Assembly (NCBI GenBank): GCA_001972305.1
Contig: BDDD01000362.1
Location: 365,646-429,645 of the forward strand
From: Cephalotus follicularis
Lineage: Eukaryota > Streptophyta > Magnoliopsida > Oxalidales > Cephalotaceae
Length of the DNA: 64,000 bases
Direction of reading: 5' to 3'
Below the pieces are notes generated by a model. It made no database searches. It was given only the letters and a program-made list of their open reading frames with translations, and was not told where the DNA came from. The position numbers and the translations under genes were made by a program. The number at the start of each line of letters is the position of its first letter. Position 1 is the first letter of the stretch. This document shows, piece after piece, positions 1 to 10,870 of this stretch.

Positions 1-110
1 AAAATGAGTTTTATAAAATTCATATGGTGACTTCCGAGAGGAAGTTGTCATGTGGGACGTCATATCCGTTCTCGGTAGGATATTGGATGTTGTAGGGAAC
101 GGGTGTGACA
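1..110 (+). mobile_element. 3' tail of a Ty3/gypsy (Tekay-type) LTR, cut by the window edge
   Basis: The stretch ends in AACGGGTGTGACA. This closely matches the ends of the two complete Tekay-type LTRs in the window (ACGGGGTGTGACA at 15118-15130 and 44329-44341). MULE-like coding sequence starts directly after it, so the LTR probably inserted into the 5' part of that transposon. The left part lies outside the window, so length and target duplication cannot be seen. It could instead be unrelated sequence that ends in a chance TGTGACA. Confidence 0.4.
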
Positions 111-2975
111 TTTAAGCTCCCCACAGATACCATTCATATATTTGTGGAGTATTCATTTCAAAATGCAGTGGAAGGCTGTCAAATTCCAGAGCCTGTCCAA
201 CAAGTTACTGGTCCGAGTAATGATGCTCCTGGTACAAGTGGTGGTGACTTGGATGGCAATGATGATGGTGGTCACTTTGGTTTCAATGTTGGTGGTGTTG
301 ACTTAGTAGCAGATAGGGAGGATAGTGATGTTTGAGTGCTGCTAGTTCTGATGTTGATGGTAGTTCTGATGAAGAGAGTGAGTATACACTAGATGGTGAT
401 GTTGATCATGCTGATGGAGTAGCTGATGGTAATGAAGATGATGAGTTGTTTGAAATAATGTGGACATTGATGTTGAAGAGTTAACTTTAGAATGTGATCA
501 GTTCAAGGGTGCTAATATGGGTGATAGAGCTGCTAATGCTGATGGCAGTGACTCAGTTAATATCTCCACACCAGTTGGGTCTGACGAAGAGAGTGAACCT
601 CAACTACATGACTACAGGCTTGGAACACTTGTCCAACCCAAGGTTGGATTGGTGTTTAGCTCAGTCAAACAGTTTAAGGTAGCACTCAGAAATTATGGAA
701 TAGTTAAGGGCTATGACATTAGCTTCAGACAGAAGGCGAAATGGAAGGTTTATGCGACACGCTACAAGGATGAGCACATTACCTGTCCCTTTTATATGAA
801 ATCTTCAGGTAGTGAAAAGAGGAAAGATGACCCAACAATGGTGGCGAAGAGTTTGAACAATGTGCATAACTGTCATAGGCCAGCTAAGAATAGGAATGTC
901 AAATCAGCTTGGTTGGCCAACCACTATGAGGACAGAATTAGGATTCAGCCCACTTAGAAGCTGAGTGCATTTAAAAGCACTATACTTAGTGACTTCAATA
1001 GTGAAGTGTCTCAGAGCACGTGCTATAGGGCAAGAAAAAGAGCAAATGATGAGATACAAGGGTCATATGAAGATCGGTTCTTAAGATTGAGAGATTATGG
1101 TGAAGAGATCATCAGAAGCAACCCAGACAATACATTCATAATACAGACAGAGAGAGCATCAGATGAGGAGTTGCCTAGATTCAAAATGGTTTATGTCTAC
1201 TTCCATGGTTATAAGGTCAGCTTCTTGACTGGTTGTAGGCCATTCATCCATTTAGATGCATGCCACTTGAAGGGGCCATGTAGGAACATGCAACTTCTGG
1301 CAGTAGTGGCAATTGATGCCAATGATGATTTATTTCCATTGGCATATGGTATAGCCGATGGAGAGACTAAGGAAACATGGTGTTGGTTCATGGATTTGCT
1401 ATTGATGGACATTTGTCTAGTGGAGGAAAATGGGTTGACATTTATGTCAGATCAACAGAAGGTTAGTTTGTATTCATCCATTGAATTTTCTTGTATTTTG
1501 TTTATACTTTCATTATATACACATTGCTAACAGTTTTTTTTTTGTTTGTCATTTATGGGTTTCTTGTAAAGACTTGTACCTATTGGAGAGAGTTTGTTTG
1601 ATGAGTCAATCACAAACCATGGTGAGCACATATATTGCCTCAGACATATCTATGCCAACTTTAAGAGTTCATTCAAGGAAAAACTGTTGATGGACCATCT
1701 CATGTTTGCTGCTAGGACCAATCAGAGGCAAGTGTTCGTCGATAACATGGAGGCAATTAAAAGGTATAATCCTTAAGTGCATGCTTATTTACACAAGATA
1801 CACCTAAAGCATTGGTCCAGGCATGCGTTTGGAACATGAGCCAAAACTGACTGTGTGGTGAACAATGTGGCTGAGAGCTTCAATGCAATGATTTTGGAGG
1901 CAAGGGTACTGCCAATAATCTCTATGATGGAAGAAATCCGAAAAAATCACATGGCGAGAATTCAAGAAAGGTACGCTGTAATGGACAGGTATGATGTCAT
2001 TATTCAGTCCAAAAATCAGGGGTAGATTAGAGCTATTGAAGCATGAGGCAAGGCTGTGGCAGTGTCTATGGGCTAGAGGAGATAAATATGAAGTTGGGCA
2101 AGGGAGGGGACAGTATGTGGTTGACTTGTGCTTGAAGACATGCTCTTGCTACAGATATGACATAAGTGGGATTCCATGTGTGCATGTCATGAGAGCTATC
2201 ATGTATGATGAAAGGAGGGTTGAAGATTATGTGCATGAATATTACTCCAAAACAAAGTACTTGCTGACTTATAAAATTGGTATTTATCCTGTTAGAGGGC
2301 AAGATGATTCAGAACGTTGTGGATATGATCCCATTCAACCCCCAATGACTCATAAGCAAGCTGGAAGGCCAAGGAAGAGAGATGTTGATGAGACACAAAG
2401 GCCTAGAACTCTTAGAAGATAGTACAAGACCATTTCTTGCTCAAGGTGCAAGCAGGAAGGCCATAATCAGAGTACATGCAATGAGCCAATTGGAGGTCCC
2501 TCGACAGTAAGTTGTTGTTTGTATTTTTTCCATCACATTTTATCATGTAAATTTCAAAATAATCATTCACTTTCTGTAGCAGGCTACAAGATCTGGTGGC
2601 ACTGCTGAAGGTTTATAGTATCTCAGACAACATCTCAATCAGCTTCTCATGCTCTAAGGAGCAGTCATGCAGCATCTCAACCACCAAGCACAAGTCGGAC
2701 AACTTCTCAGCCTGCGAGGAAAACTTCTTAGCCAAGGAGGACCACCAAAACAGTTTCTCAGCTAGCCAGAGCCAGCCAGAGCCAACCAGACAGCTTCACA
2801 GCCAACCAATACCACCCAAACAACTTCACAACCAACGAGGACGACCCACCCAACTTCATAGCCACCCAGAAGAACACAACCAGTTTCTCAACCCCCTAGA
2901 AGAAGCCAAAGATACCTTCATCGACCAAGGACAGCTCAGCCCAATAAATGATGCTAAATATTCTACCTTGTAGTA
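105..2975 (+). pseudogene. MuDR/MULE transposase, decayed
   Basis: This is a Mutator-like (MULE) transposase, the enzyme that cuts and pastes its own element. Parts appear in the family order. At 105-335 there is an acidic N-terminal region. At 460-957 there is the MuDR N-terminal DNA-binding region (LVFSSVKQFKVALRNYGIVK, then CPFYMK and a late HNC). At 1006-1530 lies the MULE catalytic domain, with FIHLDACHLKG, AVVAIDANDDLFPLAYGI and ETWCWFMDLL; the Asp of LDACH is the expected first catalytic residue. At 1594-1776 is the CLRHIYANF stretch, and at 1991-2422 a SWIM zinc finger (CSCYRYDISGIPCVHVM). A CCHC knuckle (CSRCKQEGHNQSTC) follows at about 2437, with a stop between it and the SWIM part. 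A Gln/Ser/Pro-rich tail runs to about 2972. Several in-frame stops (for example at 955-957 and after RYNP near 1774) and frame changes make it non-functional. I could not find the terminal inverted repeats. Confidence 0.85.
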
Positions 2976-3324
2976 GGGAAAGATGTTAAATGATAGACAT
3001 GTAACCTTTTTTGGGGGTTTTGCATGTCACTTCTTTTTTACCACATCTAAGGCATGATGAAAAAATTGTTAACTTTTTGTAACTCACAATTTGTAGTTAT
3101 TTATTGTGAGCCACAATTATTTGTATTGATGTTAACTTTTTGGTTGTGAGATTAATTTATGCAGCTGAAAACATATTATCAGTGGACATTGTATTATCTT
3201 TGTGGGATTATATATTTGTGTATTATGGTTGATATTATGATTATGAAATAGTGAAACTAAACTTGTGGAAATGTAGTATACATGTGTTGTCACCGAAACT
3301 GGAATTGTATTCTCTTTTTTCTGT
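2976..3324. other. AT-rich spacer after the MULE gene
   Basis: No coding signal is visible. TTGTAACTCACAATTTGTAG and nearby TTGTGAGCCACAATT form small local inverted repeats. This may be MULE 3' untranslated or subterminal sequence. Confidence 0.3.
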
Positions 3325-3515
3325 AGGTTGCAACACCCAGTTGCTACAATTAAAATGCAGCACCCAGGTGCTGCAGTTAATATGCAGCACCCAGATGCTA
3401 TGAAATGCAGCACCCAGGTGCTGCAGTTAAGATGCAGTACCCAGGTACAAGTGCTGTAAATTGCAGTACCCATGTGCTGCAATTTTTCGCTCACCTAGGT
3501 GCTGCAAAATGCAGC
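3325..3515. repeat. Minisatellite of hairpin-forming units (GCAGCACCCAGGTGCTGC)
   Basis: About five to six degenerate units of 25-35 bp each contain GCAGCACC-CA-GGTGCTGC or a close variant, which is an 8-bp inverted repeat around a two-base centre. Clean copies lie near 3356-3376 and 3406-3425. Degenerate copies lie near 3331-3350, 3381-3400, 3435-3480 and 3493-3512. Spacers are AT-rich (AGTTAATAT, AGTTAAGAT). The repeat sits between the MULE gene and the zf-GRF remnant and could be part of a transposon end. Confidence 0.75.
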
Positions 3516-3791
3516 CCTTGAGGCTTCAAAGTTTTTAAAATTAAAATTGCCAATAATAAATTTAACAAACATGCAACCCATGTAGTTAAATAATGCTACT
3601 TTGTTGTGGTTTCATAAATTACATCTCTCACACATACTACAATTGATGAGCAACAAGAACATGATTTGCCGAACATGGTTCTTTTCCAAACAGCTTATTC
3701 AATACAAGCATCAACATATTACATATCAAACCCGGAAAGAAAATACATAGACTAACTAAATACACTACAATGCAGCACTAGCATCAACACT

Positions 3792-4207
3792 TAATTCTTT
3801 ATTGGCAACAGAACCAGCAGCATTAAAATGACAAACAGATTGCAAACAATGATCATAACTACTAGCATCCTCACTGAACCTAGGCAGATATCAAAATTTG
3901 CATCCTCCCAAACACAAAGTTGTTGTCATTCTTTAGATCCCTTAGCGCTTATGTTATTCCATCCTCACACTCGTTACCAGCAGCACGGGTCAATGGTCCA
4001 CTTTTGCCTGTATCAACAGCAACATTAGTGAGCAAACACCATCCTAAGAACCCAGCATCACAAAACTTGACAACAATAGTATAGCCTATTCTTGTTCTTC
4101 TCAGATTTTTCTACAATTCTTGCAGCAGCTCGTACCCCACATCTGCAAAATTTTGAAGCATATCGTAATTCATCCCCCATTGCCTCATTTACGTTGGATG
4201 AAGACAT
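3792..4207 (-). pseudogene. Small zf-GRF-type protein with C-terminal membrane segment (gene or remnant)
   Basis: Reading the minus strand from ATG at 4207-4205 gives MSSSNVNEAMGDELRYASKF, then CRCGVRAAARIVEKSEKNKN and RLYYCC. This is the first half of a GRF-type zinc finger (CxCG, then NxxRxYYxC). The second half appears at about 3925-3792 as CVWEDANFD, followed by a hydrophobic segment (MLVVMIIVCNLFVILMLLVL) and a stop. Short plant proteins made of a GRF finger plus a C-terminal membrane segment are common, often near MULEs. The two halves are about 140 bp apart, which could be an intron or decay; I did not find a convincing splice pair. Function unknown. Confidence 0.5.
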
Positions 4208-4266
4208 TTATACCCAGTACGAATTCAAAAACTCAAAGTCAGTTATATCATAAACATGCATACATT

Positions 4267-4271
4267 ATTTC
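4267..4271. repeat. Left 5-bp target duplication (ATTTC) of the solo copia LTR
   Basis: ATTTC at 4267-4271 directly precedes the LTR start TGTTGACATT. The same five bases follow the LTR end at 11699-11703. Confidence 0.85.
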
Positions 4272-4379
4272 TGTTGACATTTATGTCTCAATCCGGATTT
4301 TGATGATAACATATTTGTATTTAATAAAGTTTCTTTTTGTGCAAGTTAAGATAAAAAGTTGTAAAGTCAAAATAGGAAA

Positions 4380-5000
4380 ATACAGATACATGTCTAAGCA
4401 TCGACGGTCAAAATGAAACCATCAGCGCTTTGTAAGACCTTCGACGCCCAAGTGAAAAGCGTCAACAGTTGAAGCATTGTGAGCAAAGGAGAAATTGTTC
4501 AAACTGTCGACGCTCTGAAGAAAGCGTCAGCTCTTTAAGTCAAGGCGCCAGCGGTTAAGCACTCCATATTAGCGGTTAAAAACAGAAGTTTTTGGAGCCA
4601 ATCAATTCGACCAAAGCGGCGACGCTCAGACGAAAGCGTCAGCGCTTTGAACCAAGACGTCAGCGGTCAAGCACTCGACATCAACTGTTAAGACCAGAAG
4701 TTTGAAGTCAATTAAATTGTACTAAGCGACGACCCTCAGAAGAAAGCGTCAGCAGTTAAAGCAGTCTACATCAGCGGTTAAGATCAGAAACATTTGAAGG
4801 CAATTTAATTTGCACAAAGCGGCGACGCTCTACACAAACCGTCAGCGCTTTGTGACAAACTGTCGACACCAAGATCAAGACCTTCAGCACTTGGAGCAGA
4901 ACTTTCAAATTCAAATATTCAACGGATACTTAAGAGGCGACGCTTTGAAGAACTCCGTCGACGCTTTGAGGCGTGGGGAACAAATTACTGACATCAGTTT
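4380..5000 (+). repeat. Array of GCGTCAGCGCTT / CGACGCT motifs in the copia LTR
   Basis: Roughly 110-bp degenerate units carry pairs such as GGCGACGCTCAGACGAAAGC followed by GTCAGCGCTTTGAACCAAGA. Units start near 4505, 4615, 4725 and 4815. Members include CTGTCGACGCTCT (about 4508), CCGTCGACGCTTTG (about 4956) and several AAGCGTCAGC. The motif family is shared with other elements in the window (see findings). Confidence 0.7.
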
Positions 5001-5070
5001 AATGAGCTGTTTAATGAGGCTACAACTTTCAAAGCTGATAGAACAACTTCCAAGATAGAAGTTACAACTC

Positions 5071-5078
5071 CCAAGGCT
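5071..5078. repeat. Left 8-bp target duplication (CCAAGGCT) of the hAT element
   Basis: CCAAGGCT at 5071-5078 abuts the left terminal repeat. The same eight bases abut the right one at 11041-11048. Eight base pairs is the hAT standard. Confidence 0.92.
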
Positions 5079-5090
5079 TAGGGTTGCAAG

Positions 5091-5290
5091 GGGTCTGGGC
5101 CGGGCCAGACCATGGCCCGGACCGGTTGGGACCGGCGAAAGGCGGTCCGGTTCTTGAACCGGACCACTTTTGTCACGGTCCGGGCCAATCCGGTTCATGG
5201 AGATAAAAAATGAGAACCGAACCAGCCCGTGAACCTTAACCATGAGTGAAACGCGTCGATCTGGACCGGTTCGGGCCGGTTCGGTTCATA
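5091..5290. repeat. GGTCCGG-rich subterminal block, left end of the hAT
   Basis: GC-rich stretch dense in GGCCGGGCC, GGACCGG, GGTCCGG and CCGGTTC words. The right subterminal block (10870-11028) is built from the same words, giving a loose inverted symmetry beyond the 12-bp terminal repeat. Subterminal repeats of this kind are typically transposase-binding sites in hAT elements. Confidence 0.7.
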
Positions 5291-5525
5291 TTCACATTGA
5301 CGCATATGTATGACGTTGACGCTAATGTCATTTGAGCTGATATGCGTCAACGCTATCTTATGACTATGATGAGGAGGAATGCTTTTCATCTTGTGCGTCA
5401 ACGCTATCTATTAGCGTTAACGTCATGTTTTTGCGTCTACGATGACGTTAACGCCTATATCGTCTGTATCAAATGGTACATAATAAGCGTCAACGCATAA
5501 GTTAGACGTCGACGCCTACGGGTCG
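5290..5525. repeat. CGTCAACGC / GCGTTGACG motif cluster, left side of the hAT
   Basis: More than ten copies of a degenerate palindrome (TGACGTTGACGC, GCGTCAACGCTA, GACGTTAACGCC, AGACGTCGACGCC) lie at intervals of 15-30 bp in both orientations. They sit just upstream of the PF20167-like gene, so they may act as its promoter elements or as transposase sites. Confidence 0.75.
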
Positions 5526-5670
5526 AGTATATAATGCTCTGTGCGTTTTTGTCGACTCTTACTTGTTTTGACGTTGAAATCCCTAGTTTCCCTCTTTCTT
5601 CTTTCTCTAAAATCCGATCCCTAAACCTAAAAATCTTGAATCTTTTCCATTCAAAACCTTATCCTACATT

Positions 5671-6840
5671 ATGCCGAAGACCAAGCACTCATCACATGGA
5701 GGGAAGGTACCTGCTGGTCAGAGATACAAGAGCTCTTATGGTAGGAGAAAAGTGCTCTATGGAAGGACTGTTGATATCTCCTTCACTACGTGTGATAAGT
5801 TTAATGTAGAACAATGGTTTGATGTTTTAGGTTAGAAAGATTACTTTACGATTAATGTTCCATATTATATAGAATCTGTTAAAGAATTTTATAGCAATTT
5901 GAGTAATGTAGGAGATGATTGCAATGATGTTTTAGAATTGACGGCTAAGCTTAATAGAATAATTATCAAGTTTGATGATAAGATTCTAGGTCAGATTTTG
6001 AATGTACCTGCTGCTGGATCAAAGTGTTTTGAAACTAAGAAATGGCCGGAGGATCCGGAATTAGTTTTGGAGGATTGTCTTAGGGTGTTCTACTCTAATG
6101 AGAATGTTTTTGGAGGCATGACCAAGCCTACCAATCTCCTTGGTGCTGAGCATAGGCTGCTCCACCACATAACTGCCATTCACATTCTACCTACCTCCAG
6201 TGGGTATGAAAAGATGAGTTACCAAAACTTGTATATTATGTGGCACGTTGTGACTGGTAAACCATTGAACCTCCCTCATTTAATCATGAAGAACATGTTA
6301 AGAGCAACTTCTAAAGTTGAAGGTGCATTTCCATATGGTATGGTAATCACCAAGATTCTCTCTCACTATGGGATAGTGTTTGGGAATGAAGTTGCATCGA
6401 GGCTAGATGTTGGGCACATCTACAATGCCTCTTCCTTGAAGAGAATGGGATGGAAGAGAGTTTTTGATTCTGAGAAAGGTGTTCAATGGCTGCCCAAGGA
6501 AGGTGGAAGAAAAAGAAAAAGAGTTGAAGGTGAAGGTGATGAGGATTTTGAAGAGCAAGGAGAAGCTCAAAGAAAGAAGCAAACCCCTGCACCACAGATG
6601 CAGTAAGGTCAAGCAAGTAGCAGCAGCAAGACGTCTACGACCATGGATCTTTTGGTAGATTATCTGAGGAAGTTGAATATCAAGATGGAGAGGGGAATTT
6701 CTTGACCTCTTTGATGATCAGCATAGAAGACTTAGAAGACTGGAGAAGAAGATGATTGCCAAAGGTCTTATTGAAGCTGCTGACCTCTCCTCTTCAGAAG
6801 AAGAAGAATTGGAAAAAGAAGGAGGAGATAATGTGAAGAC
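5671..6840 (+). pseudogene. PF20167-like 'putative plant transposon protein' carried by the hAT
   Basis: ATG at 5671 opens MPKTKHSSHGGKVPAGQRYK. The same frame runs to 6606 apart from one TAG at 5833-5835 (codon 55, in LG-stop-KDYF where the family usually has Trp; TGG to TAG). Key features are VKEFYSNL (about residues 74-81), IIIKFDDKILGQILNVP, a Trp-rich middle (YIMWHVVTGKPLNLPHLIMK) and a basic tail (GGRKRKRVEGEGDEDFEEQG). This is the pattern of the plant family PF20167, whose role is unknown. A further stretch (about 6690-6840: EFLDLFDDQH, RRLEKKMIAKG, SSSEEEE) is the usual charged coiled-coil end, now out of frame. It is convergent to the transposase. I infer an accessory gene of this hAT lineage; capture of a foreign gene is the alternative. 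Confidence 0.65.
6690..6840 (+). repeat. Inverted repeat arm 1 (3' end of the PF20167-like gene)
   Basis: It encodes EFLDLFDDQHRRLRRLEKKM, then IAKGLIEAAD and SSSEEEE. An inverted, diverged copy at 7871-8056 encodes EFLDLFDDQHIRQRRLEKKL, then IAKGIIEAADD and SSSEEDE. The DNA is also clearly similar (CTTGACCTCTTTGATGATCA against CTTGACCTTTTTGACGATCA). The arms are about 1.0 kb apart. Confidence 0.85.
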
Positions 6841-7389
6841 TTGATTCATACATTGCATTTTTTGTTTTTAAACATTTGGTTTATATCAGTTGTAAAATTT
6901 TTGTTTTGTATCAAATTTTCAGTTCTCTGGATGTTATATTATCATGTTACATACTTGATCTTATATATAGTTATGATGAGATGTTTGTGTAATGTGTATG
7001 CCTATGTTTTTAAGAGTATGTATCAAATATTTTTAAATTGATATCATATATGCAAAGGTTATGTTTGACAGTTATGCATCAAATGTACCCGTAGGCAAAT
7101 GTTTGACAGTTATGCATCAAAGTATGTATCAAATGAAAATAATTTTATATATGTTATGCATCAAATTTTTGACAGTTATGCATGAGATGTTATATATGTT
7201 ATGTATGCCTATGGGTATGTTTGAATATCAAGATGGTATAAATTGATATCATATGTGCATCAAATGTTTGAAAGGTTATGTTTGAAAGGGATAGAGTTAG
7301 GGTTGAAAGGTTATGCTTATGTTTGAAAGGAGCAGAGTTATGTTTGATAGGAAAAAGTGCAAGTGAAAACAAGCAATATGTGCATTCTG
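6841..7389. repeat. AT-rich spacer with ATGTTTGACAGTTATGCATC-type repeats
   Basis: Between the two arms of the inverted repeat. ATGTTTGACAGTTATGCATC, or parts of it, recurs near 7060, 7102 and 7165, and TTATGTTTGAAAGG recurs near 7277 and 7318. These are short degenerate tandem repeats with no coding signal; they could be the loop of a hairpin transcript. Confidence 0.5.
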
Positions 7390-7790
7390 TCTTATTAGCG
7401 TCAACGACTATATCTTAGGCGTCAACGTGCTGGGCTTGAATATGAGTTTCTGGGATTTGGAAGATGATCTTCGTCAACACCTTTAATGATTGACGTCGTC
7501 GTTCTGGGAATTTCATTATCCGCGTCAACACCTTAAGTAAGACGTCAACGCCTTAAGGAAAACGTCAACGCCAAAATGTGCAATTTCGGACAGTAGCTTT
7601 GGACGTTAACATTAAGTATTTTTAGCGTCAACACTTATGATTAAAATGTCAACGCCATTTTTAGACGTCAACGCAGAAGAAAGCACAATGAGGATAGTGA
7701 CTTGAATGTTAACGTGAAAAGTAAAAGGAGTCAACACAAATGACATCCGCGTCAACGTCGTACTTACGCGTCAACGTGAATAAAGATATT
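7390..7790. repeat. CGTCAACGC motif cluster, centre of the hAT
   Basis: Fifteen or so variants (AGCGTCAACGAC, GGCGTCAACGTGC, GACGTCAACGCC, CGCGTCAACGTC, TTAGACGTCAACGCAG) lie in about 400 bp, mostly in one orientation. The cluster sits between the convergent PF20167-like and transposase genes. Confidence 0.75.
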
Positions 7791-7870
7791 TAGCATTTTT
7801 AAAAACCAAACATCAATTGAATTCAAGAAGATCACAGTTTAATATTTGAACGTTAAAAAAATATCAAAAG

Positions 7871-8056
7871 TTAAGTATATATTAAAAAAACAGCCAATTC
7901 TTCTTCCGATTCGTCTTCTTCAGATGAGGAGATGTCATCAGCAGCTTCAATAATTCCTTTGGCAATCAACTTCTTCTCAAGTCTCCTTTGTCTTATGTGC
8001 TGATCGTCAAAAAGGTCAAGAAACTCCTCTCGCATATTGTCCATCTTTCTGTTCAT
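7871..8056 (-). repeat. Inverted repeat arm 2, beside the hAT transposase 3' end
   Basis: Open on the minus strand from ATG at 8056: MNRKMDNMREEFLDLFDDQH, then RRLEKKLIAKGIIEAADD, followed by Ser/Glu/Asp. It lies 28 bp beyond the stop of the transposase frame, so read-through or a shared transcript could include it. See arm 1 at 6690-6840. Confidence 0.8.
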
Positions 8057-8083
8057 CTTCCTCGAATTCTTGACGATGTAGTT

Positions 8084-8420
8084 TTATTCGTCACTACTAC
8101 CGCTATCTTCGTCTATAATTTTTTGAATCCTCCTATCTTGAACGATCCAATCTTTCAAGCAAACACAAATCTCCACTATTTCTGATTTCAATCGCCCTCT
8201 TCTCTCATATAAAACCCTACCACCTGCAGAAAAAGCATATTCGGATGCTACTGTGGACACATGAGCTGTTAGTATATCACGTGCCATTATAGAAAGAATT
8301 GGATAAAAAGTATGTTGTTTTTGCCACCATTGTAAAAGATCTAAGGACGCTCTATCTTCTTTATTAATAAACTTAATATTAGTATTAAGGTAATGTTGTA
8401 GTCCAGTATTTGTATTAACC

Positions 8421-8453
<33 letters not shown>

Positions 8454-10223
8454 ACTCCATAAACAATTCTATCAAAAAAATCTATGGAATTATTACCACT
8501 ACTACTAACATTTTCTTGATATTTATTTCCAACACTATATTTTTTAACATATGAATCAAATGCATCATGTAACAATTGAGTAATCTCATTACCATCTAAT
8601 TGTAATGGATTACCTTTGCTCATGCATATTTGACATTTGTTTGCAATGAATAACATACCTTGTAATTTTATTCTAGGATTCATTATAGTAGCCAAACAAA
8701 TTAAAGGTTGAATTGTTTCCCAATATTTTAGGAATTTTTCTTCCATCACATCACAAATATCTATAAAATTATTTTTCACCCTATATTTAGCAAAAACTTC
8801 ACAAATTTCCCACAATTTACCAACGACTAAATTTGTAATAATATAATAAAAACCAGAAAATAGATTAGTCAATTTTTTTAATTTTTCTAAAAATTGGGTC
8901 ATAACATAACAAATTGTCCAATCTCTATTAGATATTTCAGAATAAGAAGAATATGCAGTCATGTGCATACCTATGAATGCATTTATTGGTAATCTAAATT
9001 CATAAGCACGCAACAACATTTCATAAGTAGAATTCCACCTATGTGTCACAGCATGTACCAAATTTTTATATTTCAAACAACATTCATTACAAAGTTGTTT
9101 AAATATTTGTTTTCTTACACCCGATTGGGCTATAAAGGTAATAATACTTGTAATTTTTTGTACTTGTTCTCCAATAAAAAGTAAACCATCTTGAACAATC
9201 AAATTGATAATATGACATACACATCTAACATGAAATAATTTACCATTTAATATGGGATCAAAAAAACCTCTTAACTGTCTAACAACAGCATCATTATTAG
9301 TAGCATTATCAAAACTAATAAAAAAAAATTTCCTCAATTCCAGACTCACGAGTTGTTTCTGTTATAGAGGTAGCTATATTATGACCGGTGTGAGGATAAT
9401 CCAAATTTTTAAATGCAATAATTATTTTTTGCAATAACCAGTTTTCGTCAATATAATGAGTAATTATACAAATAAAACTTTTTCTCGTGCTTGTGCTCCA
9501 AACATCAGACGTGAGAGAAAAAGTAGAAATATTTGTAAAAGAAAAAATTAATTTAGTCTTGTGTTCTTCATAAATAATAAGACAATCACTTTTAAAGGTA
9601 GTTATTGAATATAATTTCGCTTGAGGATTAAGTCTTTCATGTACTAGATCACGGAAAAAAACTGAGTCAACATGGGAAAATGGTAATTCATTACCTATAA
9701 TATAATAACCTAATTTTCTTCTATAATTTTCATCGGTAAATCTAAAAGTAAGTAATTTATTATCACCACTGACCTGGCTAAATTGGAGTTGGGTTTGGCC
9801 CGAACCTTTAACACCATGTTGTTCCAAACATTTTACTAAATGCCTCTTGTAAGTTCCCGTACCACCCCCACTTGTATAAGCATAATCCTTAGTCTTACAT
9901 AACTTGCAAAAGACTCATTTCTTCCCATTCCCGGCATCTCTAATCTCCATGTGCTTCCATATGCCGGATTTTTGTTTCCCCCTTTTGTTAGGATCGTTCT
10001 TCTCGGATTGTAGGGATGTTCCACCGATCGCAGCATCCGATGGCGTATCTTCATCCAAGTCAAAAAATTTATCACCAGGTGGAGGAGGTTGTTGCATCAT
10101 GTAGGCCATTTGGTCGTCGTCAGAAGGAAGTTCCACATCCACCAAGTCGAACGCGGTGGTGGATGTAGAACCCACTTTCTCGGTCCTCCTTGCTTGTTTT
10201 CTTGCTCTTGATGTTGAATCCAT
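8084..10223 (-). pseudogene. hAT transposase (BED finger, RNase H-like core, hAT C-terminal dimerisation domain)
   Basis: On the minus strand from ATG at 10223: a Ser/Asp-rich N-terminus (MDSTSRARKQARRTEKVG), then a BED zinc finger around 9930-9830 (CKLC, then GTGTYKRHLVKCLEQH). Next come LTSDVWSTSTRKSFICIITH (about 9510) and SFDNATNNDAVVRQLRGFFD (about 9320), then the C-terminal domain with LDLLQWWQKQ, STVASEYAFSAGGRVL and a final SGSSDE. The order and about 700 codons are standard for plant hAT transposases. Two lesions are visible: an in-frame TGA just before the BED finger (AAA TGA GTC, about 9917) and a frame change in a homopolymer run near 9320-9332. The homopolymer lesion could be a sequencing error. 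The gene is nearly whole, implying recent activity. Confidence 0.9.
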
Positions 10224-10500
10224 TATAATTGAAATATGTAATTAACTAATAATTAAAAAATAAGTAAGATGATAAATTATAAAAGTTAATACACTATAAG
10301 GAAATTTAGTACAATAAAGCTCTATAATTTTGACAAAATTGATATCAATGTTGATTGCTGTTGATTGTTGTTGTTTTTCAGTGATTCAACCTTTATTTAT
10401 AGCCCTCATATTGAATATAGTCGTTGGAATCATCTTCTAGCCGTTGGAATCACTTTAAGAAAATAAAATCTCCACTAAAAACTAGCCGTTATTTCTGTCT
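10224..10500. promoter_or_regulatory. 5' region of the hAT transposase gene
   Basis: AT-rich sequence upstream of the minus-strand ATG. TTTATTTATAG (10391-10401) reads CTATAAATAAA on the minus strand, a good TATA box about 170 bp from the ATG. Beyond it are the subterminal CGTTGACG motifs. Confidence 0.5.
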
Positions 10501-10870
10501 GTTTGATTTGATGTCGACGCTTACTCTTAGCGTTGACGTCAATGACCTTGTGCGTTAACTCCAATGGTTCTTCGCGTTGACTCCATTAGCCGCTTTCTGA
10601 TTTTTGCTTCATTCACGTCGACGCCTTTTAATAGCGTTGACTCGAATGTCATTTGTGTTGACTCCATTTGCCTTATGCGTTAACGTCCACAGCTACTATC
10701 CATTTTTTGCACCTTAGGCGTTGACGTCTAAATATTTGAGTTGACATATTCAAATTGGAGTTGACCCCAAAAATACAATTCTCAGCGCGTTGACGAGGAT
10801 CATCCTGAATCAATTCATGTTGTAGCCCTCAACGTCGACGCCAATATCCTATGCGTTGACGTCAATATCA
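10500..10870. repeat. GCGTTGACG motif cluster, right side of the hAT
   Basis: Many variants (TGTCGACGCTTA, TAGCGTTGACGTC, GCGTTGACTCC, CGTCGACGCCTTT, AACGTCGACGCCAA) lie 15-40 bp apart. It mirrors the left cluster in inverse orientation and is followed by the GGTCCGG block to 11028. Confidence 0.75.

Noticed and set aside
8401-8450. CTA/TAC trinucleotide run as a separate regulatory repeat
   Set aside because: It encodes the poly-Ser stretch (GGSSSSSSSS) within the hAT transposase and is a simple coding microsatellite.
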